Below, in pieces: positions 16,924 through 25,265 of a DNA stretch of 48,292 bases (the first letter of the stretch is position 1; each line of letters starts with the position of its first letter). A program made the translations under genes and the position numbers. A model generated the notes under the pieces. The model saw only the letters and a list, made by a program, of their open reading frames with translations. It was not told the DNA's origin and ran no database searches. Source of the stretch: Clostridiales bacterium (GTDB lineage Bacteria > Bacillota > Clostridia > Christensenellales > CAG-138); assembly GCA_004558825.1 (NCBI GenBank), contig SFDB01000010.1, positions 1 through 48,292 of the forward strand, given 5' to 3'.

Positions 16924-18432
16924 ATGGAAGATACAATCAAAAAAATAGAAAAGTACAGGAAGCGCGCCCGTAGTAAGCGAACGCTCACAGCGGTCTGCAT
17001 AATACTTGCGCTGTTGCTGATACTCGCGGGCATAGCCTTTTTTGCCATACATGCGATAATCAATAATCCGGAGCGCTTCTTCAAAGAAAGCGTAATAAAG
17101 ACTTCCGACAATCAGGCCGAAACAACGCCCGCCATAGAGCTTTCGCCGCGTCCCGATGACAATGCGTCGGTTACCCCGAACACCGATGACGGCCGAGACA
17201 CCCATATAACACCGGGCATAGTAAACATAATGATATTCGGCCTCGACGCCTATGAATCGGGCGGCACGTCCAGCGGCAGCATGCCCCACACCGACGTCAA
17301 CATGGTCGTTGCCGTCAATTTCAACGAAAAACGCGTTGATCTTATCTCACTGCCGAGAGACACTTTCACGACCGCGCCCGGATTCCGAGGCTACTATAAG
17401 CTGAACGGCGTTTTCAACGTTGGCGGCGGCATGGACGACATAACAAGCGGGCTTGAGCTCGCGTGCAGGGCGGCAGAACAATGGCTCGGAGGTATTTCGA
17501 TACAGTATTATTATGCGCTCGATTTTCAGGCTGTTGTCGATATAGTTAACGCAATCGGCGGAATCGATTACGATGTCGATCAAGCATTTACCGGTATGAA
17601 CAACATAGAATACGGAACCGGTATGCATCATCTGGACGGTGATGCAGTGCTCGGCTATTTGAGAATAAGAAAGCGCGCCGACGGCACCGACAGGTCGCGT
17701 ACTGCAAGGCAGAGACGCATGATGATTGCGATATTCAATAAATTGAAGGCCGAGAGATCTCTATCCGTCATACCGAGTCTCATCAACGCTGCAAGCAGCG
17801 GAATATACACAAACACGACACTGTCTCAGACGGCCGCGCTCGCGAACTACGCAACGAATCTCGATTCGGACAGGATAGGAACACATGTAATGGACGGTGC
17901 AATACAAATGAATTACGACTGGGCATTCAGCTTTGTGCATCAGCAGGAACGCATCGATCTGATAAGGGAGATCTACGGCATTGACGTCCTGCCCGTCGGC
18001 ATTTGCTCCGTGCGCTACGAACGCTGGCTTCATGACGAGGGCTTTCTCGCAATCAAGTACATAAGACAAGCCGAAAAAGTTATAAACTTCGTAAATGAAA
18101 GCGTTGCGGCAGGCTCCGTTCTCAGCACAGAACAGTCCTCCGCCTACTCCGATTGCTTCTACGCGTACAGCGATTTGAAAGCAGCTTTTAACATTGCATC
18201 AAAATGGTATGAAATGCATTATGACGGAAAGGCCTTATCATACTCCGTCGAAGAAACGGCCGAAAGAAACAGACTCACGAAAGACATCAATGAAGCTATG
18301 GCGGCGCTAAAGGAAAAAGTTTTGGCTCTTGCGAAAGCATCGGGTTACAGCATGCAATCCCTTCAATGGACCGTGCAGTCCGAGTGGTTCCGCGATAAAG
18401 ACATAAATGAGGTTTATGTCGACTTCCGATAA
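16924..18432 (+). CDS. LytR-CpsA-Psr (LCP) family protein with long C-terminal extension
   Basis: LCP proteins transfer lipid-linked glycopolymers to peptidoglycan on the outer face of the membrane. The product is 502 aa. A basic N-terminus and one membrane helix (residues about 20-43) are followed by a Pro/Asp/Thr-rich linker to about 95, then the LCP domain. The domain shows HTDVNMVV, the conserved ISLPRDT, YKLNGVFNVGG, FQAVVDIVNAIGGIDYDV and LDGDAVLGYLRIRK. Residues after about 345 form an unassigned, largely helical extension of about 155 aa. No good ribosome binding site precedes ATG 16924, so the true start could differ. Confidence 0.88.
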   Translation: MEDTIKKIEKYRKRARSKRTLTAVCIILALLLILAGIAFFAIHAIINNPERFFKESVIKTSDNQAETTPAIELSPRPDDNASVTPNTDDGRDTHITPGIVNIMIFGLDAYESGGTSSGSMPHTDVNMVVAVNFNEKRVDLISLPRDTFTTAPGFRGYYKLNGVFNVGGGMDDITSGLELACRAAEQWLGGISIQYYYALDFQAVVDIVNAIGGIDYDVDQAFTGMNNIEYGTGMHHLDGDAVLGYLRIRKRADGTDRSRTARQRRMMIAIFNKLKAERSLSVIPSLINAASSGIYTNTTLSQTAALANYATNLDSDRIGTHVMDGAIQMNYDWAFSFVHQQERIDLIREIYGIDVLPVGICSVRYERWLHDEGFLAIKYIRQAEKVINFVNESVAAGSVLSTEQSSAYSDCFYAYSDLKAAFNIASKWYEMHYDGKALSYSVEETAERNRLTKDINEAMAALKEKVLALAKASGYSMQSLQWTVQSEWFRDKDINEVYVDFR

Positions 18433-18528
18433 CGCGCAAGCCTCCTGTTGTTAAGCGTAGTTTGTAAATAAAAACCGTGTTCGCGGTAGATACGCGCAAG
18501 GCAGTTGTGCGTCCGCCTTGTAACGATT

Positions 18529-18572
18529 ATGCGGATGCCCATCTATTGTACATACCGTGCCGCATTTTTTTG
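18529..18572 (+). terminator. Possible terminator after the LCP gene
   Basis: ATGCGG (18529-18534) pairs with CCGCAT (18561-18566), followed by a run of seven T. The loop is long, about 26 nt with some internal pairing, so the call is moderate. It separates the LCP gene from the valS promoter. Confidence 0.5.
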
Positions 18573-18595
18573 CTTCACGCATAAGTATTTTTAAT

Positions 18596-18624
18596 TGACA
18601 AAATGGCAGCTTTGTCTTAAACTT
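18596..18624 (+). promoter_or_regulatory. valS: Promoter of the valS T-box transcript
   Basis: TTGACA (18596-18601), 17-bp spacer, TAAACT (18619-18624). The start is near 18631, just before the T-box stem I. Confidence 0.65.
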
Positions 18625-18630
18625 TATCGT

Positions 18631-18872
18631 GTAAAGGCATTGACAAAGAGGAGTACGCTTTATCGACCGCAAGAGATATGATCTCGTCGGCTGAAAGGAT
18701 CATTCGGATACGGTGGGCGGAAAGTCGCTTTTGAGCCATCGCGGGCGATATGTAGTCCGCGGCGCAGCGCAGCGTTACGGCGTTAGAGTGGGATGTTCTG
18801 CTTAAGGATATCCAACAAAGGTGGTACCACGGGCAAGACCCTCTCGTCCTTTGAAGGATGAGGGTCTTTTTA
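18631..18872 (+). ncRNA. T-box leader of valS (tRNA-Val sensing)
   Basis: T-box riboswitch: uncharged tRNA binding switches the leader from terminator to antiterminator. The T-box sequence AGGTGGTACCACG is at 18819-18831; its UGGU can pair with an ACCA tRNA end. The terminator stem AAGACCCTC (from 18835) with GAGGGTCTT, followed by TTTTTA, ends near 18872. The 3' side of stem I reads GUC-G-CUUUUGAG (18724 onwards), placing the specifier codon GUC (Val) at 18724-18726, which agrees with the downstream valyl-tRNA synthetase. An AGGAGUA-like element near 18649 marks the start of stem I. Confidence 0.92.
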
Positions 18873-18895
18873 TATAGATTCAGGAGGTACAAGAC

Positions 18896-21535
18896 ATGGC
18901 ACAAGAAATGCCTAAAAGTTACGATCACAGCACCGTAGAAGCGAGGCTGTACGAGCACTGGGAGCGCAGCGGTTATTTCCACGCGCAGATGAACCCGAAC
19001 AAGCCCCCTTACTGCATAGTCATCCCGCCGCCCAACGTCACAGGACAGCTGCATATGGGTCACGCGCTCGATGAAACGTTTCAGGACGTACTCATCAGGT
19101 ATAAGCGCATGTCCGGCTACGAAGCTCTCTGGCTGCCGGGAACCGACCATGCTTCGATTGCTACCGAAGTGAAGGTTGTTGAACGGCTTGCCAAGGAAGG
19201 TTACACAAAAGAAGAGCTCGGCCGCGAAAAGTTTTTGGAGCACGCATGGGAGTGGAAACGTGAATATGGCGGAAAGATAATCAACCAGCTAAAAAAGCTT
19301 GGTTCATCCTGCGACTGGGCGCGTGAGCGCTTCACCATGGACGAAGGCTGCAGCAGAGCTGTCACAAAGGTATTTGTTGACCTCTATAATAAAGGGCTTA
19401 TCTACAGGGGCGATCGTATAATCAACCGCTGTCCCGTATGCGGGACGGCGCTCTCGGACGCCGAAGTCGAATATGCAGAACAACAAAGCAATCTTTGGCA
19501 CATTCGCTATGACGCGCCTGACGGCTCGTACTCGATTACATGCGCCACAACACGCCCCGAAACAATACTCGGCGATACGGGCATCGCTGTAAATCCTGAC
19601 GATGAACGTTACAAGGACATTGTCGGCAAAACCGTCATTGTGCCTGTCGTCGGACGCGAAATACCTATTGTTGCCGATGAATACGTCGAGATGGACTTCG
19701 GAACCGGCGCCGTAAAAATCACGCCGTACCATGACCCAAACGATTTCGAAGTCGGCAAGCGCACCGGACTGCCCGGAATCTGTGTGTTTACACCCGATGG
19801 TCATATAAACGAGCTCGGTGGGAAATATGCCGGGCTTACCACAAAGGAATGCCGAAAGGCATTTGTTGAGGACCTGAAGGAATGCGGCGCACTCGTTAAA
19901 ATCGAGCCCTACGCTCACAACGTGGGAACGTGCTATCGCTGTCACGCTACAGTTGAGCCTATGATTTCAAAACAGTGGTTCGTTGCGATATCGACGCTTG
20001 CACAGCCTGCACTCGAAGCCGTAAAAAGCGGAGAAATAAAGTTCGTACCGGAGCGCTTCGATAAGACGTATTACAACTGGATGGAGAACATACGCGATTG
20101 GTGCATATCCCGCCAGCTTTGGTGGGGGCACCGCATACCCGCGTACTACTGTGACAAGTGCGGTAAAACAGTCGTAAGCGAAACCGCACCCGATTGCTGC
20201 CCCGACTGCGGCGGAGCTATGCATCAGGACGATGACGTTCTCGACACATGGTTCTCGTCAGGCATGTGGCCGTTTTCGACTCTCGGTTGGCCTGACGAAA
20301 CGGAAGAGCTCAAATATTTCTATCCCACAAATACGCTTGTAACGGGCTATGACCTCGTGTTCTTCTGGGTGGCGCGCATGATAATGTTTGGGAAATATGT
20401 CATGGGTAAAGTCCCGTTCGACACCGTTTATTATCACGGACTCATACGCGACGAGCTCGGCAGGAAAATGTCAAAGTCGCTCGGCAACGGCATAGATCCG
20501 CTCGAAATCATAAGCGAATACGGCGCGGATTCGCTCAGGTTCAGTCTTGTCACAGGTAATTCCGCGGGCAATGATATGCGCTATAATCAAAAGAAAGTCG
20601 AGGCCGCGCGCAACTTCTGCAACAAGATATACAACGCCGCGCGCTTCGTGATAATGAACGCCGAGGGTATCGATATACCCGACGATATCGACACGTCCAT
20701 GCTCGACATTGCCGACAAATGGATACTCTACAGGCTTAACTGCATAGTGCGCGAAGTAACCCAAAACCTCGACTCGTTCGACATGAACCTTGCGGCGCAG
20801 AAAATCTATGACTTTATCTGGACAGAGTTCTGCGATTGGTATATTGAAATGGCAAAGCCCCGCCTCTACGCTGATGACGTTAGGGCAAAGCAAAATGTGC
20901 TTGCGATACTCGTTTACGGCTTTACGACGAGCATGAAGCTGCTCCATCCTTTCATGCCTTTCATAACGGAAGAGCTGTATCTAAATCTTCCGAAGCACGA
21001 GGAAACAATAATGCTTTCAAGCTGGCCAAAGCCCGACGGCAGATTCGAATTTGTTTCCGAAGCCGAGGCTGCCGACGGAATGATGGAGCTCATACGATCC
21101 ATCAGAAACGTACGCGTTGAAATGAATGTTCCGCCGTCAAGACGCACGCTCATGTATCTTGTAACGGCTGAAAGCAGTCGCGCGTTCGCTCTCGAATCGA
21201 CCGATTACTTCAAAAAGCTTGCAGGCGCGGATCGCGTTGTCGTACAGTGCGGCAAAGAAGGCATACCGTCCGATTCCGTATCGGTCGTGGGTAAATTCGC
21301 CACAGCGTTCATGCCGCTTGATCAGCTCATCGACATTGCAAAAGAGATCGAGCGTATCAAAAAAGAAATAGACCGTGCCAAGAGCGAGGTGGCGCGCGCA
21401 GAGGGCAAGCTCGGCAATCAGGGCTTCATGGCAAAAGCTCCCGAAAAGGTCGTCTTGGAGGAGCGTGCCAAGCTCGAGACCTCGAAAGCTCTGCTTGAAA
21501 AGCTTTGCACAAGGCTTGCCGAGCTGACAAAATAA
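18896..21535 (+). CDS. valS: Valyl-tRNA synthetase
   Basis: Charges tRNA-Val; class I enzyme, 879 aa. The HIGH-type motif is in PPPNVTGQLHMGHAL (residues about 42-56) and the KMSKS motif in GRKMSKSLGNGIDPLEII (about 523-540). Editing-domain segments such as TTRPETILGDTGIAVNP lie around 222-238. A Cys-rich zinc-like insertion (CDKCGKTV, CCPDCGG) is near 418-440. The C-terminal coiled-coil arm (residues about 815-879, IAKEIERIKKEIDRAKSEV) is present. ATG 18896 follows a CAGGAGG site. Expression is controlled by the T-box directly upstream. Confidence 0.98.
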   Translation: MAQEMPKSYDHSTVEARLYEHWERSGYFHAQMNPNKPPYCIVIPPPNVTGQLHMGHALDETFQDVLIRYKRMSGYEALWLPGTDHASIATEVKVVERLAKEGYTKEELGREKFLEHAWEWKREYGGKIINQLKKLGSSCDWARERFTMDEGCSRAVTKVFVDLYNKGLIYRGDRIINRCPVCGTALSDAEVEYAEQQSNLWHIRYDAPDGSYSITCATTRPETILGDTGIAVNPDDERYKDIVGKTVIVPVVGREIPIVADEYVEMDFGTGAVKITPYHDPNDFEVGKRTGLPGICVFTPDGHINELGGKYAGLTTKECRKAFVEDLKECGALVKIEPYAHNVGTCYRCHATVEPMISKQWFVAISTLAQPALEAVKSGEIKFVPERFDKTYYNWMENIRDWCISRQLWWGHRIPAYYCDKCGKTVVSETAPDCCPDCGGAMHQDDDVLDTWFSSGMWPFSTLGWPDETEELKYFYPTNTLVTGYDLVFFWVARMIMFGKYVMGKVPFDTVYYHGLIRDELGRKMSKSLGNGIDPLEIISEYGADSLRFSLVTGNSAGNDMRYNQKKVEAARNFCNKIYNAARFVIMNAEGIDIPDDIDTSMLDIADKWILYRLNCIVREVTQNLDSFDMNLAAQKIYDFIWTEFCDWYIEMAKPRLYADDVRAKQNVLAILVYGFTTSMKLLHPFMPFITEELYLNLPKHEETIMLSSWPKPDGRFEFVSEAEAADGMMELIRSIRNVRVEMNVPPSRRTLMYLVTAESSRAFALESTDYFKKLAGADRVVVQCGKEGIPSDSVSVVGKFATAFMPLDQLIDIAKEIERIKKEIDRAKSEVARAEGKLGNQGFMAKAPEKVVLEERAKLETSKALLEKLCTRLAELTK

Positions 21536-21552
21536 GTATATCTTACAGTTCC

Positions 21553-21583
21553 AAGCGAAGCCGCGCACCGGCTTCGCTTTTCG
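21553..21583 (+). terminator. Intrinsic terminator of valS
   Basis: AAGCGAAGCC, loop GCGCACC, GGCTTCGCTT, then TT. Ten-base-pair perfect stem, 17 bp after the stop. Confidence 0.8.
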
Positions 21584-21706
21584 CTGTCAAAACGGCTTTT
21601 ATACACTTCTTTGCCCATCTGTTCCATATTTCTTATCGCTCTTTTTCATAGGTAAGGCAGGCTCTTCATATTCTTATACAAAACAAGCTTTTGGGGGTAT
21701 GAGTCC

Positions 21707-21961
21707 TTGTACGATTATATTGAGGATCGTGTGATTAAGGTCGCATCATACATAGTGGACAGCGGCGCAACGGTGCGCAATGCAGCCGCGCTGTTCGGGA
21801 TAAGCAAATCAACCGTTCATAACGACATGACGAAAAGACTCCGATACTTGGATCCTGTGCTTTACAGTGCCGTCGCATCGGTTCTTTCCAAAAATAAGGC
21901 CGAGCGGCACATCCGAGGCGGCGAAGCTACGCACAGACGCTATAAAGGAAGCGACGCATAA
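21707..21961 (+). CDS. spoIIID: Sporulation transcriptional regulator SpoIIID
   Basis: A small helix-turn-helix regulator that acts in the mother cell during sporulation, between sigma-E and sigma-K stages. The product is 84 aa, normal length. The sequence follows SpoIIID closely: YIEDRVIKVASYIVDSGATV, the HTH core AAALFGISKSTVHNDMTKRL, and the basic tail NKAERHIRGGEATHRRYKG. The start is TTG 21707, 9 bp after a GGGGG ribosome binding site; the nearby ATG at 21699 is out of frame. Its last 22 bp overlap the end of malQ on the other strand. Its presence supports a spore-forming lineage. Confidence 0.95.
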   Translation: MYDYIEDRVIKVASYIVDSGATVRNAAALFGISKSTVHNDMTKRLRYLDPVLYSAVASVLSKNKAERHIRGGEATHRRYKGSDA

Positions 21962-23454
21962 CGACCCGACATTATGTTCAATTTGCTAAGACGCTTCTCC
22001 ACGATGCCGCTCAAGGCGTCAGGGTTCATTCTCCAGCGCCAGTTGCTTCCGTCGCAAATACCCGGCGTGTTCATGCGCGCCTCCGAATCAAGCCCGCATA
22101 TATCTTGGAACGGTACAATAACTGTGTCGGCCTTGCTCATAAATGCCTCATCGACGCATTTTTCGGCGAGCGCCGATATTTTTATGCTTTTTTCTATTCC
22201 GAGCACCTCTTCGGCAAAAGCTTTTTTGCTCGCAGAAAATCCTTTTAGCGTACCAAAAATCGTATCATTATCATGTGTACCCGTGTAGTACACGCATTCT
22301 TTCGGTACATTAAATGGGATATGTCCATTTTTATCGTCCGAATCGAACCCAAAGCACATCACTCGCATACCGCACAGACCGAGTTCTTCCATTAGCCCCC
22401 TTACATTGTCAGTAATCGTTCCGAGATCCTCGGCAACTATCCTAAGCCTTCCGGTTTTTCCGTTTATCGCATTGAAAAGCGCTTTCCCCGGACCTTGACG
22501 CCACACTCCGCTCCTTGCGTTCTTTGCTCCGAAAGGTACGCAATAATAATTGACAAGACCTATAAAATGGTCTATACGCACGATATCGAACATGAGCGCG
22601 TTTTGCTTCATGCGACGCACCCACCAATCATATCCCGTTTGCTCGAGCGCTTCCCAATCGTAAAGCGGATTTCCCCAAAGCTGTCCATCCTCACTGAAGT
22701 AATCCGGCGGCACGCCCGCAACCGCCTTCGGGACGAGATTTTCGTCAAGCGAAAAAAGCTCCGCATTGCTCCAAACGTCCGATGAGTCGAGCGCCGCATA
22801 TATAGGCATATCGCCAAATATAAGTACGCCTTTCTTGTTTGCGTATGATTTAAGCGCAAGCCATTGCCTGAAAAAAAGATACTGGACAAATCCGTGAAAC
22901 GCCGTTTCTTGCGAAAGCTCTCGCCTGTACTGTTCAATCGCGTATGCGGAACGCGACCTAATGCCGTCATCCCAGTCCTGCCACGCTATACCGTGGAACC
23001 GTTCCTTCACAGCGCTGAAAAAGGCAAATTCTGATATGTCGCGGTTTTGGCGGACAAACTTCTCCGCTTCGGACAGCGTGCTTTTTCCGGCGTTTTTAAA
23101 CGCCTTACGCAGCACATTCAGCCGCGTCCTATACAGTGCGAAATAGTCCGTTTTTTCCGAAAAAACAGACGTGCTTGCCAAGTCCTCATCGCTTAGCAGA
23201 CCCTCATCCCGAAGCATCTCTATGTCTATAAAATACGGATTGCCCGCGAATACAGAAAAGCTCTGATAAGGCGAATCCCCATAGCCCGTCGGGCCTACGG
23301 GAAGGACTTGCCATATCCGAGTGCCCGTACGCGCCAGGAAGTCAACAAATTCATACGCTTTTTTGCCGAGCGTACCTATCTCGCCGCGCGATGCAAGCGA
23401 GCTTATGTGCAGCAGTATACCTGAGCTTCGTTCACTCATATTGTGTATGTTCAT
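21940..23454 (-). CDS. malQ: 4-alpha-glucanotransferase (amylomaltase)
   Basis: Transfers alpha-1,4-glucan segments between maltooligosaccharides and releases glucose; used in glycogen/maltodextrin metabolism. The product is 504 aa, GH77 family. Family segments: ERSSGILLHISSLASRGEIG at the N-terminus, TRIWQVLPVGPTGYGDSPYQ around 43-62, GDMPIYAALDSSDVWSNAELF around 215-235, DIVRIDHFIGLVNYY with the catalytic-region Asp near 295, RIVAEDLGTIT near 342, and YTGTHDNDTIFG near 395. The start is uncertain: ATG 23454 is only 2 bp from a GGAG, and ATG 23439 is also possible. It converges on spoIIID with a 22-bp overlap. Confidence 0.94.
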   Translation of the reverse strand: MNIHNMSERSSGILLHISSLASRGEIGTLGKKAYEFVDFLARTGTRIWQVLPVGPTGYGDSPYQSFSVFAGNPYFIDIEMLRDEGLLSDEDLASTSVFSEKTDYFALYRTRLNVLRKAFKNAGKSTLSEAEKFVRQNRDISEFAFFSAVKERFHGIAWQDWDDGIRSRSAYAIEQYRRELSQETAFHGFVQYLFFRQWLALKSYANKKGVLIFGDMPIYAALDSSDVWSNAELFSLDENLVPKAVAGVPPDYFSEDGQLWGNPLYDWEALEQTGYDWWVRRMKQNALMFDIVRIDHFIGLVNYYCVPFGAKNARSGVWRQGPGKALFNAINGKTGRLRIVAEDLGTITDNVRGLMEELGLCGMRVMCFGFDSDDKNGHIPFNVPKECVYYTGTHDNDTIFGTLKGFSASKKAFAEEVLGIEKSIKISALAEKCVDEAFMSKADTVIVPFQDICGLDSEARMNTPGICDGSNWRWRMNPDALSGIVEKRLSKLNIMSGRYASLPL

Positions 23455-23536
23455 CGCTCCGCATAAAAATCAGTTCTCCAAATGCTTGAATACGCCCGTC
23501 GGCATACGCGCAATCATTCATCGCACACAGCCGTCA

Positions 23537-24310
23537 TCACAGCGCAACGTCAAGCACCATCATTAGCGCAAACCCTAATGCCGCACCAATCGTGCCAAGA
23601 TTGCTGTGGTCGCCGCTGTGCGCTTCGGGAATAAGCTCTTCGACAACCACATAAAACATGGCGCCGGCAGCAAATGACAGCATATACGGCAGCAGCGGTA
23701 CAATTCTTGATGCAAGCAGTATAGTAATGAGTCCGCCTATCGGTTCAACAACACCGGATAGTATGCCGAGCAGGAAAGCTTTGCCCTTCGATATACCTTC
23801 CCCCTTCAGGGGCAGCGATATAATGGCGCCTTCCGGAAAATTCTGAATTGCGATGCCTATCGACAGCGCAAACGCGCCCGCAATCGTCATGCCTGAGTTC
23901 CCGCTCGCCGCACCTGCGTAAGCAACGCCAACCGCCATTCCCTCAGGAATATTATGTATTGTCACCGCAAACAGCATCATAGAAATTTTTGAGAATCTGC
24001 TCTTTACTCCCTCGGGCTTATCAGCATTTAAGTGCAGGTGCGGAACAATGCTGTCTATCGCTAACAGGAACAGCACTCCCGCAAAAAAGCCTATCAGCGC
24101 AGGCAGCCAAGCTATCTTCCCCTGTTCCTCTGCCATTTCCATTGACGGAATCAGCAGAGACCATATCGAGGCCGCAATCATCACTCCCGATGCAAAGCCA
24201 AGAAGCGTTTTTTCTATCTTCGGGCTGACTTTGTTCTTCATAAGAAATACCGCCGCCGCCCCGAGCGACGTCCCGATAAACGGGATGAGCAATACAATCA
24301 GTTTTTCCAT
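23537..24310 (-). CDS. ZIP-family divalent metal transporter
   Basis: A membrane importer for zinc or other divalent metals, 257 aa with about eight hydrophobic segments. The diagnostic metal-binding helix is TIHNIPEGMAVGVAY near residue 117, and the following helix has QNFPEGAIISLPLKGEG near 153-170. A histidine-containing loop (IVPHLHLNADKPEG) sits between helices 3 and 4. The second conserved GVVEPIGGLI segment is near 183. The closest relatives from memory are the ZupT/gufA type. GGAGG lies 6 bp before ATG 24310, and the gene has its own promoter at 24390-24418. Confidence 0.92.
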   Translation of the reverse strand: MEKLIVLLIPFIGTSLGAAAVFLMKNKVSPKIEKTLLGFASGVMIAASIWSLLIPSMEMAEEQGKIAWLPALIGFFAGVLFLLAIDSIVPHLHLNADKPEGVKSRFSKISMMLFAVTIHNIPEGMAVGVAYAGAASGNSGMTIAGAFALSIGIAIQNFPEGAIISLPLKGEGISKGKAFLLGILSGVVEPIGGLITILLASRIVPLLPYMLSFAAGAMFYVVVEELIPEAHSGDHSNLGTIGAALGFALMMVLDVAL

Positions 24311-24389
24311 GCATTACCTCCGATACAGCATTATTTAGAAGGCAGGCGCTGACGCGTCGCCGAACGCTTTAGTTAAGGATGTTTAATTT

Positions 24390-24418
24390 ATGATATCACA
24401 GTTCATTCATGGCGTCAA
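24390..24418 (-). promoter_or_regulatory. Sigma-A promoter of the ZIP transporter gene
   Basis: Minus strand TTGACG (24413-24418), 17-bp spacer, TATCAT (24390-24395). The start is near 24383, a leader of about 70 nt. No Zur or Fur box was recognised with confidence. Confidence 0.6.
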
Positions 24419-24520
24419 ACGCTCGATTCATCGAAGAGGCGCTGTAATATGCAATTAAAATGCCACGTCTCCTCTACAGCAAAGCGTATAATTTCCCCGA
24501 AGCATTTTTGCCGGAATCTA

Positions 24521-24549
24521 TTCACATTTTCGACATTATATGCTACAAT
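24521..24549 (+). promoter_or_regulatory. Sigma-A promoter of pyrR-uraA
   Basis: TTCACA (24521-24526), 17-bp spacer, TACAAT (24544-24549). The start is near 24556, giving a 133-nt leader that contains a terminator-like hairpin. Confidence 0.65.
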
Positions 24550-24555
24550 AAGCGA

Positions 24556-24688
24556 TGGTAAATCTTTAAAAGCGGTACCGTGATGCCGACAAGATGGATA
24601 TATGGATAACCTCGGTGTGATTATAATCATGCTGTTCTGTCTTGCCGCATACCGCGTGCAAGCTTTTTTATTAAATGGGAGGCATTCG
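24556..24688 (+). promoter_or_regulatory. Attenuator-like leader of pyrR-uraA
   Basis: An intrinsic-terminator hairpin, CTTGCCGC / GCGTGCAAG followed by CTTTTTTA, lies at 24641-24671, immediately before the pyrR ribosome binding site. An upstream segment (24572-24593: GCGGT, ATGC, CAAG blocks) is complementary to the 5' arm and loop of this hairpin (24641-24655) and could act as antiterminator. Transcription attenuation is the usual control of pyr genes by PyrR. The canonical PyrR-binding loop was not found, so the sensor is unknown. Confidence 0.55.
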
Positions 24689-25237
24689 ATGCAAACGGCC
24701 GTAGTTATGGACGAAGCGACCCTTCGCCGCAGCGTCATGCGCATGGCGCACGAAATTGTCGAACGCAACAAAGGCTCCCAAAACATAGTTCTTGTCGGCA
24801 TTTTGAGGCGCGGCAAGACAATTGCGCAGATACTCCGGGCAAATATAGAAAAAATCGAAGGTGTCACTGTCCCCTGCGGGGATATTGACATCAATTTTTA
24901 TAGAGACGATCTCACGCGCGCGTCGGACGAGCCCGTCCTCAAACGCGCCGAGCTGCCCTTCGACATAACGGGACGAGACGTGATACTCGCCGACGATGTT
25001 CTTTTCACAGGGCGAACGGCACGCGCCGCAATAGAGGCAATATTTTCGCTCGGACGCCCGGCAAGCATACAGCTTGCGATACTCGTCGATCGCGGTCACA
25101 GAGAGCTGCCTATACGCGCCGATTTTGTTGGGAAAAACATACCCACATCGCGCCGCGAAAAGATAGAGGTCCATCTCCCACCGACCGACGACGACACGCT
25201 CGTACTTCTCACTGCTTGTACGCAAGCGTGTGAATAA
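24689..25237 (+). CDS. pyrR: Pyr operon regulator / uracil phosphoribosyltransferase PyrR
   Basis: PyrR binds pyr mRNA leaders in a UMP-dependent way to cause attenuation, and has weak uracil phosphoribosyltransferase activity. The product is 182 aa, normal length. The PRPP-binding loop is DVILADDVLFTGRTARAAIEA near residue 95-115. The region VGILRRGKTIAQIL near 40 and the tail VDRGHRELPIRADFVGKNIPTS near 135-155 are typical. ATG 24689 is chosen because it matches the family start and has GGGAGG 6 bp upstream, even though the frame is open further upstream. uraA follows after 28 bp. Confidence 0.96.
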   Translation: MQTAVVMDEATLRRSVMRMAHEIVERNKGSQNIVLVGILRRGKTIAQILRANIEKIEGVTVPCGDIDINFYRDDLTRASDEPVLKRAELPFDITGRDVILADDVLFTGRTARAAIEAIFSLGRPASIQLAILVDRGHRELPIRADFVGKNIPTSRREKIEVHLPPTDDDTLVLLTACTQACE

Positions 25238-25265
25238 ATTATGTGTTTTTTAGGGGAGGCACTGC

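Noticed and set aside
21625..21682. Sigma-E-type promoter for spoIIID (CATATT..CATAGGTA, or TATACAAA near 21675).
   Set aside because: Each candidate matches only partly and the spacing is off (16 bp for the first, no -35 for the second).
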